From Blastobasis lacticolella (lineage: Eukaryota; Arthropoda; Insecta; Lepidoptera; Blastobasidae): 64,000 nt of DNA. The position numbers were made by a program, and so were the translations under genes. Below are positions 10,422 to 23,072 of the stretch, piece by piece. Numbering within the stretch: position 1 is the first letter of the stretch; every line of letters begins with the position of its first letter. The stretch spans positions 16,902,173 to 16,966,172 of the forward strand of contig LR990045.1 in assembly GCA_905147135.1 (NCBI GenBank). Reading direction: 5' to 3'. Under the pieces are notes generated by a model. It saw only the letters and a list, made by a program, of their open reading frames with translations. It had not been told where the DNA came from and searched no databases.

Positions 10422-12151
10422 ATAGTCCTTAGTGTTTACACTGAGATTATTACTCTCATTACGCATTTTTTTTTTTTTTTAATTGTGTAATTTTATACGT
10501 AAGTGTTTTAGTTTGATGTAGTTTAAGAAACTTTTAACTTTGGTTGGAAAAATAAATAATTTTTGTTTATCTACAAATCATAACGTGGCCTTTATATTAT
10601 CTGAGCATCAGAAATTGTGAAAAGTGGGTTTATTAAGAGGAGTGTCCTCCGAGTGGATTTAAAATTTCCATACAACATCCTTGCAACTATGAAATACTAT
10701 ATATTAACAAAAATCTGACTAACTACAAGCATATCTATGCTATGGTTTCTGGATTACGTCTACAAAATTCATTGACTTTAATATCGTAATGATCGTATGA
10801 TCAAACTACTACTTTGCTTGGAGCGCGCTGGGGCGCTCGGCAAACACTAACCAGCCTGAAATAATTTGTTAAACTTCTAACCTCACAAAATACCCTAGTA
10901 TTTTATAATTTAATATATCGAATTTTAATTTATTCGCCACTACACTAAGTATATCTAAACATGGTCTAACCTTCGCGTGGTGACCAACAGAAGGTCTATG
11001 TAGTGGGGATGAGTACCCAGCCCACGGCGGGTGGTGCGATGGCGGAATTGTGCTGTTGGCACCAGATCGAAAAGTTCTTCAGAACAGTCCCAATAGTACA
11101 GCCAATATACCACACGCAAGGAGCCATAGACCCTTCGGTATCCGGTTATTCGGGAATTCGGTTCGGGGAATTAACCGATAGAGCTAAACCAAAACGAAAC
11201 AAGCTACAAAACAAAAAATCACGGAGATAAACTATTATGTACGACCTATAAATCATTGCCATCATCATACCTAACGGCATATAATATGCCATAAGGGTAG
11301 TCACAATATTATTTCATGCCATAACATAATAAAATAATGACATTAGTTTATAGAAGTAATGAGTCGATCGATACACATGATACTAAAACTAAAGCAAATC
11401 TAGTCACCGTAATAATATAACCTATCGAAAATGGTATAAAACAATAATTATAGAGACGCGATTAATCCTTTAAAAGTGAATACTGAATCGTGCATATGCA
11501 ACAAAATACTATCAATTAAGCTTCACTGTAATTTAACTTCAACAACAATCTCTTCAGTCACACATAAACATCTTAGAAGTAAACATCTTAGTCAAAGGAG
11601 CACAAAGACATTCTGACACCACGCTGTCTACATGCAAGTTATCAAGAGACTAAATAATACGGAGGTGTCTACATATAATTCAGCTTGCACCTCCATGTGA
11701 AGGCACCTTCATTTTATCTCATGTTACCGTAAGGCTCGCTCTAAATCCGGATTAATTAATTCTCAACTGTGTTGAAGTAGGGCTCTTCCCGTTTGGCTTT
11801 GGGATCCCATCTAATTTAAAAAGTTAGCTATGGTTAGTATAACTTTCAATCGTTTTTCAATATCGCCATGTACATATACATGAAATTGTGAGGGTGTAGG
11901 AATCGACGGAAAAAGAACGCGCGGTCGATCGCCTACCTGCTGGTCAAACAAAATAAAGACACTTACTGGCCTGCCGATGGCTAAAGCTATTAAGACTGTC
12001 ATGTACGGAACCACATGGAAGAGTTTGGTACAGCGAGTGGTCAACATTTCAGACTAAACACGACCTTTAGCAATGAAAATTCCGACTAAAAAGAAGAAGA
12101 AGAAGAGGAGAGGGATGGGGAGCCGATGTGTGCAGGTGGCACAAGCGCCGC
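10422..12151. other. Non-coding stretch, no gene seen
   Basis: A poly-T run lies near 10467-10481. The part 10980-11230 is richer in GC than its flanks and contains a 75-codon frame (11003-11230) without a recognisable domain. An (AAG)n run is at about 12091-12108, just upstream of the SINE. Nothing else can be named. Confidence 0.5.
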
Positions 12152-12381
12152 AGAGCGTCTGTGGCGTAATGGTTAAGGGGTCCAACTCCGAGGTACCGGG
12201 TTCGAACCGCAGCGCTGCCATGTACCAATGACTCTTTTCTGAGTTATGTACATTAGTTAAATGCTAACCGATGCCTGAGAGAAAACATCGTGATGAAACC
12301 TGTACATTCAGGCGACTTAATGTGTAGCCGTGGTCCAACTGAACCACTCGGGTTGTCAAACATCAATACAATACAATACAA
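12152..12381 (+). mobile_element. tRNA-derived SINE (SINE1), near-complete copy
   Basis: The head carries an internal RNA polymerase III promoter: A box TGGCGTAATGG (12162-12172) and B box GGTTCGAACCG (12199-12209), spaced as in tRNA genes. The body follows (TGAGAGAAAACATCGTGATG, ACATTCAGGCGAC), then CCACTCGGGTTGTC and an (AATAC)n-type tail at about 12362-12381. A cloverleaf is not preserved as a functional tRNA. Copies of head and body recur on the minus strand at 56260-56428 and, body only, at 4986-5235. Confidence 0.85.
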
Positions 12382-13209
12382 ATCTTTTAGTATACAATTT
12401 TTTTTTAACATACCTATTTTTGATAAAACGCTAAGGTTTACGCGAATACGAGTCCTTGTGGACTTGAACTTGTATTATTATCATCATCATCTTAGTTGGG
12501 ATAGACATCTCATCAGGATGTCCATTACTACACATAAACTTTCCACATCGATCGCCTTTTGTGCCTTTTTTCTACGTTATACGTTTACGTTATACGTTTC
12601 GATTTCCTGTGCTTTGTGCCAATTTCTATAATATTGCTCTCATTTGGCAAAGCTAGCCTTCCTGAACGAGAACACCCTCTGCTGTTCCCTGTATCCAAGC
12701 CGTTCGATGATAAATCCACGCGGTTTCCATCCTCACTAAATTATACACGACAATAATGTGAAACACCCGTATTATGTACACGAAACATCCCCAAATAGGA
12801 TTTGTAGGGGATGTAACAGATATTATAACGTACCAAATGCTTTGGTAAATTACGCTTGATGTATGTATGATAATAATTATGTGTTGAGTAATATTTTTAC
12901 GCGTAGACCAAGTTGTATTACCTAGGTTTATGTACTTAAATTGCCTTTACTAAAAAGCTCTCGAAGTACAGTTAATTTAAGTTTTAGTGAGCTTTATTCC
13001 CGAAGTGTTTCGAATAATTTAGATCGAGCTTTTGTGTAAGTTAGTGAAGATAAGCTGATTATAATTTTAGTCTCAATATTTTCTCTTCTCAATCTAAACA
13101 GGAGGGAGGTAGTTTGTTGTTTTGTGTTTTTCTGAATTAATAAATGTTTTCAATCAATTTAGAAAGCTGTGCTATTCCCGACAAGTGCAAATGTAAAAGT
13201 ACCCTACTA
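12382..13209. other. Non-coding stretch with LINE-tail-like ATCATCATC
   Basis: ATTATCATCATCATC at about 12476-12490 followed by GTTGGGATAGACATC resembles an antisense TGATGA-type LINE tail, but the match is too short to be sure. ACGTTATACGTTTACGTTATACG-like direct repeats lie near 12573-12598. No gene supported. Confidence 0.4.
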
Positions 13210-13470
13210 CAATTAAAATACGAAAGTTTTTAAGGATTGATATATGGATAGATGTTTGTTACTCCTTCACGCAAAAACTACTGACCGGAATTTGACGAAA
13301 TTTAGCGGTAATGTAACTTATAGGTAACACAGAACAGTACATAGGCTATTCGGTATATGTGCTGTTATCTTGAAATTTAATGTGATTCCCACGAAAACGA
13401 ATCTGATTTATGAAATAGAATTATACGCTCACGAATTCGCAGGAAAAACCTATTAATATTTATGTGGTAT
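13210..13470 (+). repeat. Interspersed repeat L ('CGCAAAAACTACTGA' type)
   Basis: The block contains GGATAGATGTTTGTTACTCC, CACGCAAAAACTACTGACCG, TTTGACGAAATTT and ACATAGGCTA in the order familiar from a very abundant lepidopteran repeat (from memory). It is non-coding and degenerate. Confidence 0.55.
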
Positions 13471-14694
13471 ATCATTTTGTAGTAAATCAACACCCATCAA
13501 CTTTTTTAGGTATTTGACTTTTCAAAGTTAAAGTTAGAATAGGATGGCGTCAAATGTAAAGTTTTTCCTAGGACTGCCTACTTTCTGACTGGGTTTAATT
13601 ACCATATGGCCGAAGATAGATCAATCATTTCTAGACAACTCCGGACTTGAAACTGTTCAAGTTATAAGTAGATACTCACATACAGACTCACGCCCATATC
13701 CCATAGGTATAGGTAAGACTATCGGGTGAGATCTAAGATCGGATATACCTACTACCCAATAATAAGTAACCAATATATTTCTAAGCATCATACTTTAATC
13801 TTTAGCAATTTCCATTTCAAGCACAGTGGTGAACAATAGCGGCTTTTATCAGCGACCACAAGTCAAATCAGACACGAGCAATCATTCAGAAATCACAAGC
13901 CACCATGAATGCGTACTGGCCTTATCGGGACCCTCCATTTCACGTGTCCATACCCTTTTGCACGGAAACCGCATACATACAGGCAGATTGCCCAGCAATT
14001 AGTAAATAGCTTTGGCGAACGTAGGCAAGTTGGTGGTGTGTGTGGCTTTTGCAGGGATTTCGGCTTACATATCGTCACATGACAACACACGTGTTATCTT
14101 CACAAGTTCACAACACGCTATGAAAAAGTGTGCATCTATTCGTTAGTATTCACGAATAATCTTTACATCACTGCCTTTAAGGATTGGGCGATAATATTTA
14201 CGCGCTACGCGTCAGCTATCATCCCCAACCGTGAGCAAGAGTGCGGCCCGGATCATTGTTTTCCAAGTTTCTATGGGTATTCCATTATGGTTTTCAAATT
14301 TATCATAGGATCTCGTCAAGGATAATCGTGTTTACCATACCAAGGTTTACTGGAAACTGTCTTGGTTGCACCTAGTTGTTGAAAGATCCTTGAAATGACA
14401 GCACCAACGGCCTCTGATAGAGTTTGCACTTTAAGCAACAAGCTGTCCTTTAACATCCATAGTTCCTGAGATAAAAGATCTCGAGTATCCGACAGACAGC
14501 CACACATAGAAATAGGCAGAACGACAAATATACGGACAACAAAGTGATACTATGATATCTCTTTGCCCTATAAGGATTCCCTTTATTTTTAAAGGTTCGT
14601 ATATACTAAAAGACATAACAAATTAGGGGGAAAATACAAATCTTCATTATTTTCTTCTTATTGCTCTATTTCAAACAAGAGCAATTTATATAAA
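13471..14694. other. Non-coding stretch; short repeat D fragment
   Basis: A fragment of repeat D lies at about 13677-13745 (CAGACTCACGCCCATATCCC, then GACTATCGGGTGAG). The rest holds only short unsupported frames. Confidence 0.45.
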
Positions 14695-14885
14695 GGTAAT
14701 AATACTAGACCACAAATGACCTTCTCCAAAAGGGGCAGGTCATGAGTACCCTAACCTTATGGAAGTGAATGAGATGTGTACATGTGAAAGAGGCAAAAAG
14801 GTGTGTCAGGATCGTAGCTTGTGGCACTCCATAGTGTCAGCCTAGCCCTATGGGATACGGGCGTGAATGTGTATGCTTTTTTTTA
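14695..14885 (-). repeat. Interspersed repeat D, antisense copy
   Basis: On the minus strand it reads CATTCACGCCCGTATCCCAT, then GTGCCACAAGCTACGATCCT, GACACACC and finally GAGAAGGTCATTTGTGG. The same order is seen on the plus strand at 58200-58352 and, in part, at 59855-60110 and 52425-52535. It is non-coding. Confidence 0.65.
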
Positions 14886-15066
14886 TATTAGACAAGACAG
14901 GCTTTTGATCGCCATCTCACTTGATGATAAGTGATAATGCGGCTGAAGATGGTGCATGTCCGTCTTGGAACAGCAAATTCACTCTAGCCTTGAAGGCGTA
15001 CAGATTATATTGACCAGGGAACACACTCGCAGGCACGTGTTCCATTCCTTAGCCGTACGCATTATA
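14886..15066 (+). repeat. Interspersed repeat ('TGATGATAAGTGATAATGCG' type)
   Basis: ATCGCCATCTCACTTGATGA, GTGATAATGCGGCTGAAGAT, CACTCTAGCCTTGAAGGCGT and CACGTGTTCCATTCCTTAGC follow one another as in a common lepidopteran interspersed repeat (recollection). No second copy is in this window. Confidence 0.4.
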
Positions 15067-15284
15067 AAGCTCAATAATACTGCGGCGGTGACGGGTAATA
15101 TGTAATAATACTAGCAGTAGACTGGTGATGATATAATTCAGTAGTAAATATCGCACATTGTTGACTTAATACCCGAGTTCCTAGTAAACAGAATATTCCT
15201 CCATAGCACGACCATCCCGCATCATGTAACCCAGGCCAGTGCAAATTATGTAAAATATCCGACACAGTCGTCCATTCAAATTAA

Positions 15285-15861
15285 TTAAATCTCCTTCCGG
15301 TAATATGCTTGCTTAATTTTCATTGACTTTACAATTAGCCATTCGGGAAAAGCCGAATTCGTTTGTCGAATTTGATTTCCTCTCCGTTTATGCGATACAG
15401 CATCAACCAAGGAAAACGAATACGAATAAATAACATTTATTTTGGTTTCGATGTACTGACCGAAATTGAGATTTGTAGATAGCTCAACACCAAGAAGCTG
15501 TTGAACAGGTATTAGATGGAATGGACTCCTTTTGGCGAAAAACAAACACGCCTGAGTTTTCGATGCGTTGAACGCCACCAGATTGGCTTCGCCCCGATCA
15601 GAAACTGCCTTGAGAGCTTTGTCCAAACGATCAACCATGGCCTCTCGACAAGACTGAATATCGTCCCTGTTGGTTTTTGCCTCTGACAGATATCTATCCG
15701 TTACTGTGCTGTCATCTGCGTACCCAAAGGTACCTGGTACAAGCAGATTGTTAATATGCAAGAGGAATAAAGTCTGTCGGACAGTACAGATCCCTGAGGA
15801 ACTCCGGAGAAGTAATGACGGCTATTGTATGGAGACCCTGCAGATTGTGACTAAAGTATGA
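15285..15861 (-). pseudogene. LINE reverse transcriptase fragment with YADD
   Basis: The frame at 15285-15761 gives LHINNLLVPGTFGYADDSTV, an RT palm with the YADD catalytic box, then DANLV/FNASKTQACLF and LLGVELSTNLNFG, typical of RT motifs D and E. Upstream, in another frame, FSGVPQGSVLS (near 15786-15816) is the RT GVPQG motif, so a frameshift lies at about 15775. Both ends are lost: no endonuclease upstream and no tail seen. The frame also degenerates after NFGQYIETK. Probably a Jockey-superfamily LINE of a family different from the one at 21-26 kb. Confidence 0.85.
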
Positions 15862-17287
15862 AATTTGATGAACTACAGATGTAGCCTCAGGTCTAAATTA
15901 GCAGATTAAGCCCCAAAGAGATTGGAATTGGATTTTTTGGATTGGATTGGAAGACCGAGTTTAGTATCATTTTCGTTTAAATTAGGGATGGAAAATTCAT
16001 ATTTGAAGTTCAATTATTTTTCTGAAGGAAAGTGAAAGCCACATTGCACTATATATAGTGCTGTATATAAATAGTGCAATGCTCGCAATGTCCGGTATCT
16101 GGATAGGTGACCGTTTCGTACTTTGAGGCTAGTCCAATTTCAGCACGACAAGCGGCTCGCCACTCGATACGTGTGCCTCCTTATACCGTTAGCAAAGCTA
16201 GATTGACGTATAAACTAAACTTGAATGTTATTCAAGGATAGTTTATTGAAAAAAGACTGGAAAGTCATAGCTACCTTCAGATGGTAATTTTTCTCCAATT
16301 TCCCTTTTCCGATCTCTTTTTTTCGAATAGTAACTATGGATAGGGGGGTGACCACTCCATACACAGGAAGCTGGTTCGGAATGTGTCAGTCTAATACACC
16401 CTATCAATCAGATAACTGTGTGCGTTAACTGATAATGTTGCATTACTAGAATAAATAAATGCGATAACTTAATTAATATTTTTGTAACTATGGATAGTAT
16501 CATAGCCACCTACAGTGATAATAGAATCAGATATGGTTTTCTATTAGTGATGAAATTTTTTAAATTGGTTAAGACCATACAAATAAACAAAAAATAAACG
16601 GCTTTCTATCCGGTATTGAAAACTCATGCCACCAAAAAGATATGGAGTACGGATTAGCAAGTTTAACACGAAACAAACAAGAAGTTTATGTAGATAGGTA
16701 AGTTGCTAACTCTGTTCGAGTAAAATATTGAGCTTCTTAAGTAAACATCTAAAACTCGACAAACAAAGTTTATTCAAACAATATATTGGTCCGGTGACGC
16801 GTATCGCATCGCAAATACAACAACGCCAAAATTCCGACAGAGAACAACTACAATCAAATAAAGGAACAAGATAAAATAAAACGTATCGCTTGTAGGTAAG
16901 TGTAGGTTATTGTACCGCTATCAATCGAAGGCTCCTCCGCCGAGGGCGATAAAAAAGGTTTCGACATTTCAAAATCTGAACATCTTTCAAAACGCGCCGA
17001 TGTTTGATAAATACGACTCTGATGGAATATAAATTAAATAAGTCGTAGGATCTTCTCGCTGAGATTTTTATTGATGGCAGTAATTTATTTGAGCGGCGCC
17101 CGCAGTGTGCTCCCGGAGAAATATGAAAGGCATTACAGCAAAAAGGCCTCACCGAATTTATGAGCATTTCTCTCGCAGTTTGATAACGTTCGAGTTTTCA
17201 TGGCGGCGGCAGGTTTGAAAATGTACGCCAATTGGCTTAAAAGCCCGGATATCAGAGCTACATCGAGCCGGTCCCCCGCTTTGCCAT
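15862..17287. other. Non-coding stretch with small perfect hairpin
   Basis: CATTGCACTAT (16042-16052) and ATAGTGCAATG (16071-16081) form an 11-bp perfect inverted repeat around an 18-nt loop. The region 16900-17280 is GC-richer and includes an 86-codon minus-strand frame with no recognisable domain. No gene supported. Confidence 0.45.
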
Positions 17288-17480
17288 TTGAAATTTAGAT
17301 TTAGATTTATTTCATTATCACAATCACTCAAACGTAAATTAACACCGTTCTACAGGAAATTGTCTTAGCTATTATTACGTAAAAAATACGTACGTAATAT
17401 GTACGTGACTAATAATAGCCAACCAAAGTAGAATTAGTCTACGCTGTCCAAGTACAGTAAAAGTTCCGTGCATTGTTTAA
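17288..17480 (-). mobile_element. LINE 3' UTR and tail, antisense
   Basis: On the minus strand the sequence ends in AATGAAATAAATCTAAATCT, the same kind of tail as the LINE fragment at 9636-10421. An AATAAA-type signal lies just before it. The 5' boundary is not visible, and no coding part remains. Confidence 0.5.
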
Positions 17481-18396
17481 ATTAAAAGAAAATTAATTTC
17501 TAAACGTTCAAAATTGTTAGTTAGATATAGTTAGCTTCATTTTGTTCCTAAAACACTTCCCTGTGGTTGCTAACAAAATTTTTAGAAGACCAAAACAACT
17601 TAGTTAAGCATCGAACTCGTACTGTAAACTGACAGCTCCGGAGAAATTGTTGTGGCAGAGAGCCAAATTTTAAAAGCGTTCCTACATTAACAAGTATTAA
17701 GTTCGCTGTAAAATAGAATATTCGAGTGCCACTCTCTTTCCCCTGTACCTATGGGCGGAACCAGCGCTCTATTTTGCCAATAGTATCTATCTACATGACG
17801 TTTAGAAGTAGAAATTAGATATTACGAGTATATTGGGTCATTACCTATCAAATTGGCGTTTCTTTCTCACGTATACATTTTCTAAAATATGTTTAATTGT
17901 AAATAATATATCAAAATGAATACTTGTTTTCAAAAAAAGAGTATGTTTAGAATTCAGTATCTCCCTTAAATGAAAAAAAAAAGGATTTTAAATTTTTCAA
18001 AGGGTTTGCAAATACCCCTTTTCATTTGTCGTCGTTTTGCCTCTTTAAGCCTCTACCAGCTGTAATTTTATGAATAGCGTAGTTAGCACAATTAAATAAC
18101 CAGTTAGCGTAATATTGTTTGATTGTACTTATAAAGTTTCATTGAGATCGCATTTGGCATTTTCAAGGAATTAAAAAATTTGCTTATATGATCATTTCAG
18201 TTTCCGTCATTTACACGGTACGAAACGCCAATTTCATAGTTTTTAAAATGCCACTATCAAAAACGTTCTGCAGCACATCCAGAGTCAGATGAAGATCTCA
18301 GGTGTACCTACAACATGAGCAGTTGGCGAAATTATGATCATGACATTGTTATTATTACTTTTTCACACCTCTGACGATATGCTTATGTTATGAAAT
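17481..18396. other. Non-coding stretch, no feature seen
   Basis: AT-rich DNA without a recognisable gene or repeat. Confidence 0.5.
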
Positions 18397-18540
18397 CTAT
18401 ACATAGTATAAAACAGTATAATATATGAACGCTTAGATCTATTAAACTACGCAACGGACTTTAATGCGGTTTTAAACAATAAATAGAGTGATTCAAGAGG
18501 AAGGTTTCAGAGCAAGAAAAAAGGGTAGGTTGGGGTAAAG
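18397..18540 (+). repeat. Interspersed repeat K, uninterrupted copy
   Basis: ACATAGTATAAAAC is followed by TTAGATCTATTAAACTACGC, TTTAATGCGGTTTT and GTGATTCAAGAGGAAGGTTT. The copy at 38050-38720 has the same order but is split by repeat R1, so this one shows the pre-insertion arrangement. Confidence 0.7.
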
Positions 18541-19989
18541 TAATAAAAATAATACATATAATGTAACTAACATGGATAAATAAAGAAATGTAATCTAAGA
18601 AATTTTTAAAATCAAGTCACGCGAGAGTTACCTATAAATCAGTGACTAAATATTAGACCATTCTAAATGGTAAATGTAATTAAGCGTTGACCTACTCGTT
18701 GAAATGACAGAAGTCCGTTAAAACGCGAGGCAGGTGTTGCTCGCCCCGCCCATCTCCGGTGCAAAGTAAAGCGTAGTTCTTTGTTCGTTGTGGTGCCGGC
18801 GAAATGCTATTTATGTTGTAATTAATTTCCCAGGTGCGCTGTAAACAACTGCTGGGAACTTATCCCGTGTTTACGGCTGTTCTTGCTACGTTTTATGCAG
18901 CCATCAAACTGTCGAATGGAAAATTATGACCCGTACGGCAGTCCGTGGACTGGCCTATGACCCAATGTGATATATGTGATTTTAAATAACTTACTTACTA
19001 AAACTAAGTTACTATTTATTCTACAGAAAAACAATATAATTTTCAGTAGAGAATCCATGCTAAGGGCGCATGCACTTACATAATAATTTATATTTATAAT
19101 ATAAATTATAATAATCTGTTATTTTCTCGGAATCGAATCAGAAGTAGTACCGTAAATGCCATAAGTTTGAAATTATTTGTACACAATACGTCCATAACTT
19201 TTAGGGAAACGTCAAGAACCATAATGCAATAAAGGGAAAGTGCTCCGCCGGTATAAATAAGGACCAAACTTCGAGCACTAGATGGGCATTGGGCGCCCTC
19301 TATCCCTCTATTGTGCCAACTAAAAGGGCGAATTTTATTAGACATCTAGCCTTTGGGGTCATCAAAGTTTAGGACGTGTCGTAAATTCTACATTTTCCTC
19401 TAGATTTTGAAAAAAAATATAAAAGAGAAAAGTGTTCGCCACGGAAAGTTCGCCGAGTGTTCTGAACTTCGGCATTAGAAAGGAAATTATCGCGGGCGTG
19501 AGGTATAATTTAAGAAGTTTTGTTGAACTCTGAGGCCTGCGGGGACAAGTTTTTAATGTAAGCAGCGCTAACAGCCAAAAGCCCGACACGACTATTGTAA
19601 TAATTAGGTGTTCGACATTTCTTTTTGTTGGTGACACCAAGTCAATATTGAAGGAAGTAATATAATACTATTTTAAAAAACGTAATATATAATATAAAGT
19701 CGTAATATTTTAAAGAATGGGAAGTAGGGGTTCACAAAAACGTTGATATAACCTTTGTTGGTCAAGGCTAGACTTTTTGTATTTTGTTGTTAAATAACAA
19801 TCAAATCTAATGTCTTACACCGCATACTTTTGTTTGATGACCCAATGCTGAAAATAACCTTTAATATTGAATATTATAGTACGTCCCTTATAAAGGGTAA
19901 GTCGGTAATAGAAAGGTAATAGGGATAACTCCGAACAAGGTGCTACGCATGCACACATTAAATCTCAAGAGATGTCAATGTCAAATAAT
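18541..19989. other. Low-repeat non-coding stretch
   Basis: No gene supported. The part 18720-18960 is GC-richer and matches nothing else in the window, a possible conserved non-coding segment. Minus-strand frames of 79 codons (19106-19345) and 92 codons (19362-19640) have no recognisable domain. Confidence 0.45.
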
Positions 19990-20312
19990 TGTCGTGGTGA
20001 TTCTTACGTATTTATTGAGTTTGTCTACATCAAACGATCCATATAAAAGTAGTAATGTAATGTGGACAATATTTATAGTAATAATAAAAAAGTGTAAAAG
20101 TGTAAAAAAAATTCGATAATTAATATGTCGGCCGCAGCCCGTGGAAGAGCCAGCAAGAAATACAAATCACGGCTATCGTCGGAAAGAGGATGCCATGGGC
20201 GACACGTGAGTACCCCAATGTCCGGCGCTGGGCGAGCGAAGCGGTTTCGAAAGCGTCTCAAAGCTGCCAAGGTAGACGTTTCACGTAATAACCAACCGTG
20301 TGTTCCGACACA
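19990..20312 (+). mobile_element. Family F element, copy 1, with exon-like block
   Basis: It is homologous over about 300 bp to the minus-strand copy at 40786-41085: TTGTCTACATCAAACGATCC, then CAGCAAGAAATACAAATCAC, GGCTATCGTCGGAAAGAGG, GTCCGGCGCTGGGCGAGCGA and CGACACAGCTCCAC. A frame starting at ATG 20125 gives MSAAARGRASKKYKSRL, later MSGAGRAKRFRKRLKAAK, and then meets AAGGTAGACG, which looks like a splice donor. The basic MS-AERARRFR-RLKAAK motif resembles the N-terminus of some insect transposon proteins; that is only an impression. No transposase body follows. Confidence 0.6.
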
Positions 20313-21080
20313 GCTCCACACTTTTTTGTTTATTTCTAAATATAATTATTCCGTACGAAATCTCTTATAAAATGTCCCATAACATCTCATCCATATCGGA
20401 GATCGGTAGAACATTCATCAATACCGGATTATGGTCCCTGATACGGCTTACTTACATCTTCACGCTCAATGGCAGAATATAATCGCGTGTTAGCACAAGA
20501 TTCACGGGTGCTGGAATCAGCTATATAGTTTCGTAATAAATCACTAACTATTTCTCGCTTTTGATAAACTAGCTGTGGGCGAGAAAATAATATTTTCTAT
20601 CTTTTCTCTTAACAGTGGCGAGCGGAAGCGGCGGCGTGTCGGAAATCGAGTGTCGACTACATGGTGCTTTTATTTATTTTAACATCTCGTCTGCAGCATC
20701 CGGGAAACAATCGTTTGTTACGGATCTGCCGATAGTTTGTAATATATAGAGCCTTATGTAGCAGATTGTCTAGATAAACATCTTGTTTGTTTACAAGGGA
20801 AAATAGAATGGAGAATAAACGAAACTTAGAGACAAGGAATAACATAAGCTACTTATTGCTAGTAGGTAATAGAAATAAAAATTTGTATCCAAATTATTTC
20901 TATATATACACTATTCCTAAGATTCCCTCGCCATAATTCTAAATTGATTAAAGATGCGTATAATTAATCCGATTATCAAGTAAGCTGAAACTTGATGCAA
21001 GGTAGAGGCCCCAATTTGAGACACAAATCCGATAGATGTTCATTACATGTATTTTTAGAAGCGACCTTGAGTCCAGCAAT
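20313..21080. other. Non-coding stretch, no feature seen
   Basis: Only chance frames. It precedes the 3' tail of the large minus-strand LINE. Confidence 0.5.
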
Positions 21081-21096
21081 ATTTATTTATTTATTT
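21081..21096 (-). repeat. LINE 3' tail, (AAAT)n
   Basis: ATTTATTTATTTATTT on the plus strand is the minus-strand AAAT-repeat tail that ends the LINE. CR1-like elements often end in short tandem repeats instead of poly(A). Confidence 0.8.
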
Positions 21097-21365
21097 GTAG
21101 GAGTACCAACCGCTGTACATTACAATGTATAAAGTTCTAGTATAAAACAGTAAGCCAATTATAGGTCCTCGCCAGTAAAGACATCATATATAAAAAGCTA
21201 CACAAGCACACAAACACGCAGTAGCGCGTACAATAGGCACTTAGGTAAATTATGAAATAGATTTAAAACGAAAAAATTAATAATAAGAAATAGAGAAGTA
21301 CATATCAACACCTGCAGTTATAGTAGGTACAAACAAGAATCACACAAACAACATACACCTTGACT

Positions 21366-23072
21366 TCATGGAACGCCGTCAAAGAATGACCGCGTTAACA
21401 ACCGCCGCACAGATTCGAGTTTACTATTAAATAAATCCAAATCATGATCCTTGCACAAACCATTAAACAAACTACATGCACGCCACAAGAATGTATTACG
21501 CCGATAATTAGTACATGGATTCGACAATGATATTATACAGTTTGAACGCAGGGCTCTGTTTGGAGATCTAAGTGATATTGCCATCAAAAGATGTGGACAA
21601 TCTATGATACCCGAAGCAATCTTAAAAAGGAACCCTACATCTGCAATTTCACGCCTTTTAAATAGTGGTAAAAGGTGATACTTTTTACAAAAGATTAAAT
21701 AGTCTTCAGACCGAAAGTGGTCACCAGTACGGAAGCATAGGTATCGTAGGAATCTCTTCTGGATACTTTCAATACGATGCAGGTACGTGGCATAGCAGGG
21801 ATTCCATACCTGAGAGGCATATTCAAGGTGACTCCTTACATAGGTACAGTAAAGTATCTTGATAGTCTTAACAGAAGTGAAATCCTTCGAAGCGCGCATT
21901 ATAAAGCCCAACGCTTTCGAAGCCTTGGCAACAATGCTATCCACATGGCTATCGAAGAGAAGTTTCGCATCGTGAACTACTCCCAAATCTCGCACTGTGA
22001 CCTCTCTGCCAATCAACTCATTCTTGAGGGTGTAGTCATAATGAAGTGGAGCTCGCTTTCGACTGTAAGTGACAACACTGCACTTCGAAGGATTCAACTC
22101 CAGGTTATTAACCAAACAATAGTGCTGGAGCCGATCAAGGTCCAATTGCAAGGCCTCAGCATCATGCAAAGAATTAACGCTGGCAAATATTGTCATGTCA
22201 TCTGCGAAGCAAAGTAAATGTGCGTGACGGAAACACTGGTCGATGTCATTTACAAAGATAACAAATAATAATGGCCCGAGCAAGGATCCCTGGGGAACAC
22301 CGCTGGGAACAGATACCCACCCAGATATGTAATTGTTGATGACCACAGCCTGTGAGCGGTTGTCAATATAGGAGGAAAACCACCTGAGCAGGTCTCCCCT
22401 TACACCAATCTTCAATAACTTCGATAATAAAATGTTATGCTGTATTCTGTCAAACGCCTTACTATAGTCAGTATAAATGACATCAACCTGTGAACCGTCT
22501 TCCATGGCTTCTGTTATGATATTATTAAGCAAAGTTAGATTAGACACAGTTGATCGACCTCTAAGAAATCCGTGCTGAGTGTCGCTGAAAGATTGTTTAA
22601 GGGCTGGGTACAACTGCTCGTAGACGACTCTCTCCAGAACCTTAGAAACAATACACAGCTTAGAAATAGGACGATAATTTGTGATCTCACTTTTAGAACC
22701 TTTTTTATGCACTGGTGTTATGAAAGCGCGCTTCCACATACTAGGAACAGAACCGGTAGCTAGAGATTTCTGAAACAATAGTGCTATGGGATCAGAGATA
22801 GTTTCTGCGCACTTAACTAAAAATAAGGCAGGTAGATGGTCCGGCCCGGCTGTTTTGCTCGGATCCAAATCCTTGAGCATCTTAACAATAGAAGTCCCAT
22901 CAACATAAATAGAGGAGATGTCCGACACCGTATTCAAGGGGTCGCTGTCATAGTTGGTTGGAATAGAACTAGGTGAATTCAAAAATGTAGAATGGAAGTA
23001 TGTAGAAAATGCATTACATATACCTTCTCCTGTTTGTAATACCGAATCGTTGTACTTCAGACTATTGGGCAT
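21366..23072 (-). pseudogene. LINE ORF2, reverse transcriptase part
   Basis: This frame encodes RNA-directed DNA polymerase for target-primed reverse transcription. Counting from the internal Met at 23072, motifs in order are AGPDHLPA (75-82), NYRPISKL (132-139), QHGFLRGRST (166-175), the first catalytic Asp in YTDYSKAFD (200-208, D202), SGVPQGSLLGP (257-267), and FADD (289-292, bases 22197-22208), where Phe replaces the usual Tyr. The C-terminal stretch to residue 568 includes YVRSHLEYASQVWNP, typical of LINE RTs. Met 1 is not the true start: the frame continues upstream as KNPKFFWSYFKSKS-like residues (23073-23258) to an in-frame TAG at 23259-23261. The true start is the endonuclease Met at 24258. 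Confidence 0.93.

Noticed and set aside
12152..12225. Possible functional tRNA gene
   Set aside because: A and B boxes are present, but stems do not form a proper cloverleaf and the sequence continues into a SINE body with copies elsewhere.
21061..21080. Target-site duplication for the large LINE
   Set aside because: The sequence outside the tail shows no convincing match to the DNA near 25860; only weak partial similarity was seen.
21777..22217. 146-codon plus-strand frame
   Set aside because: Antisense shadow of the LINE reverse transcriptase.
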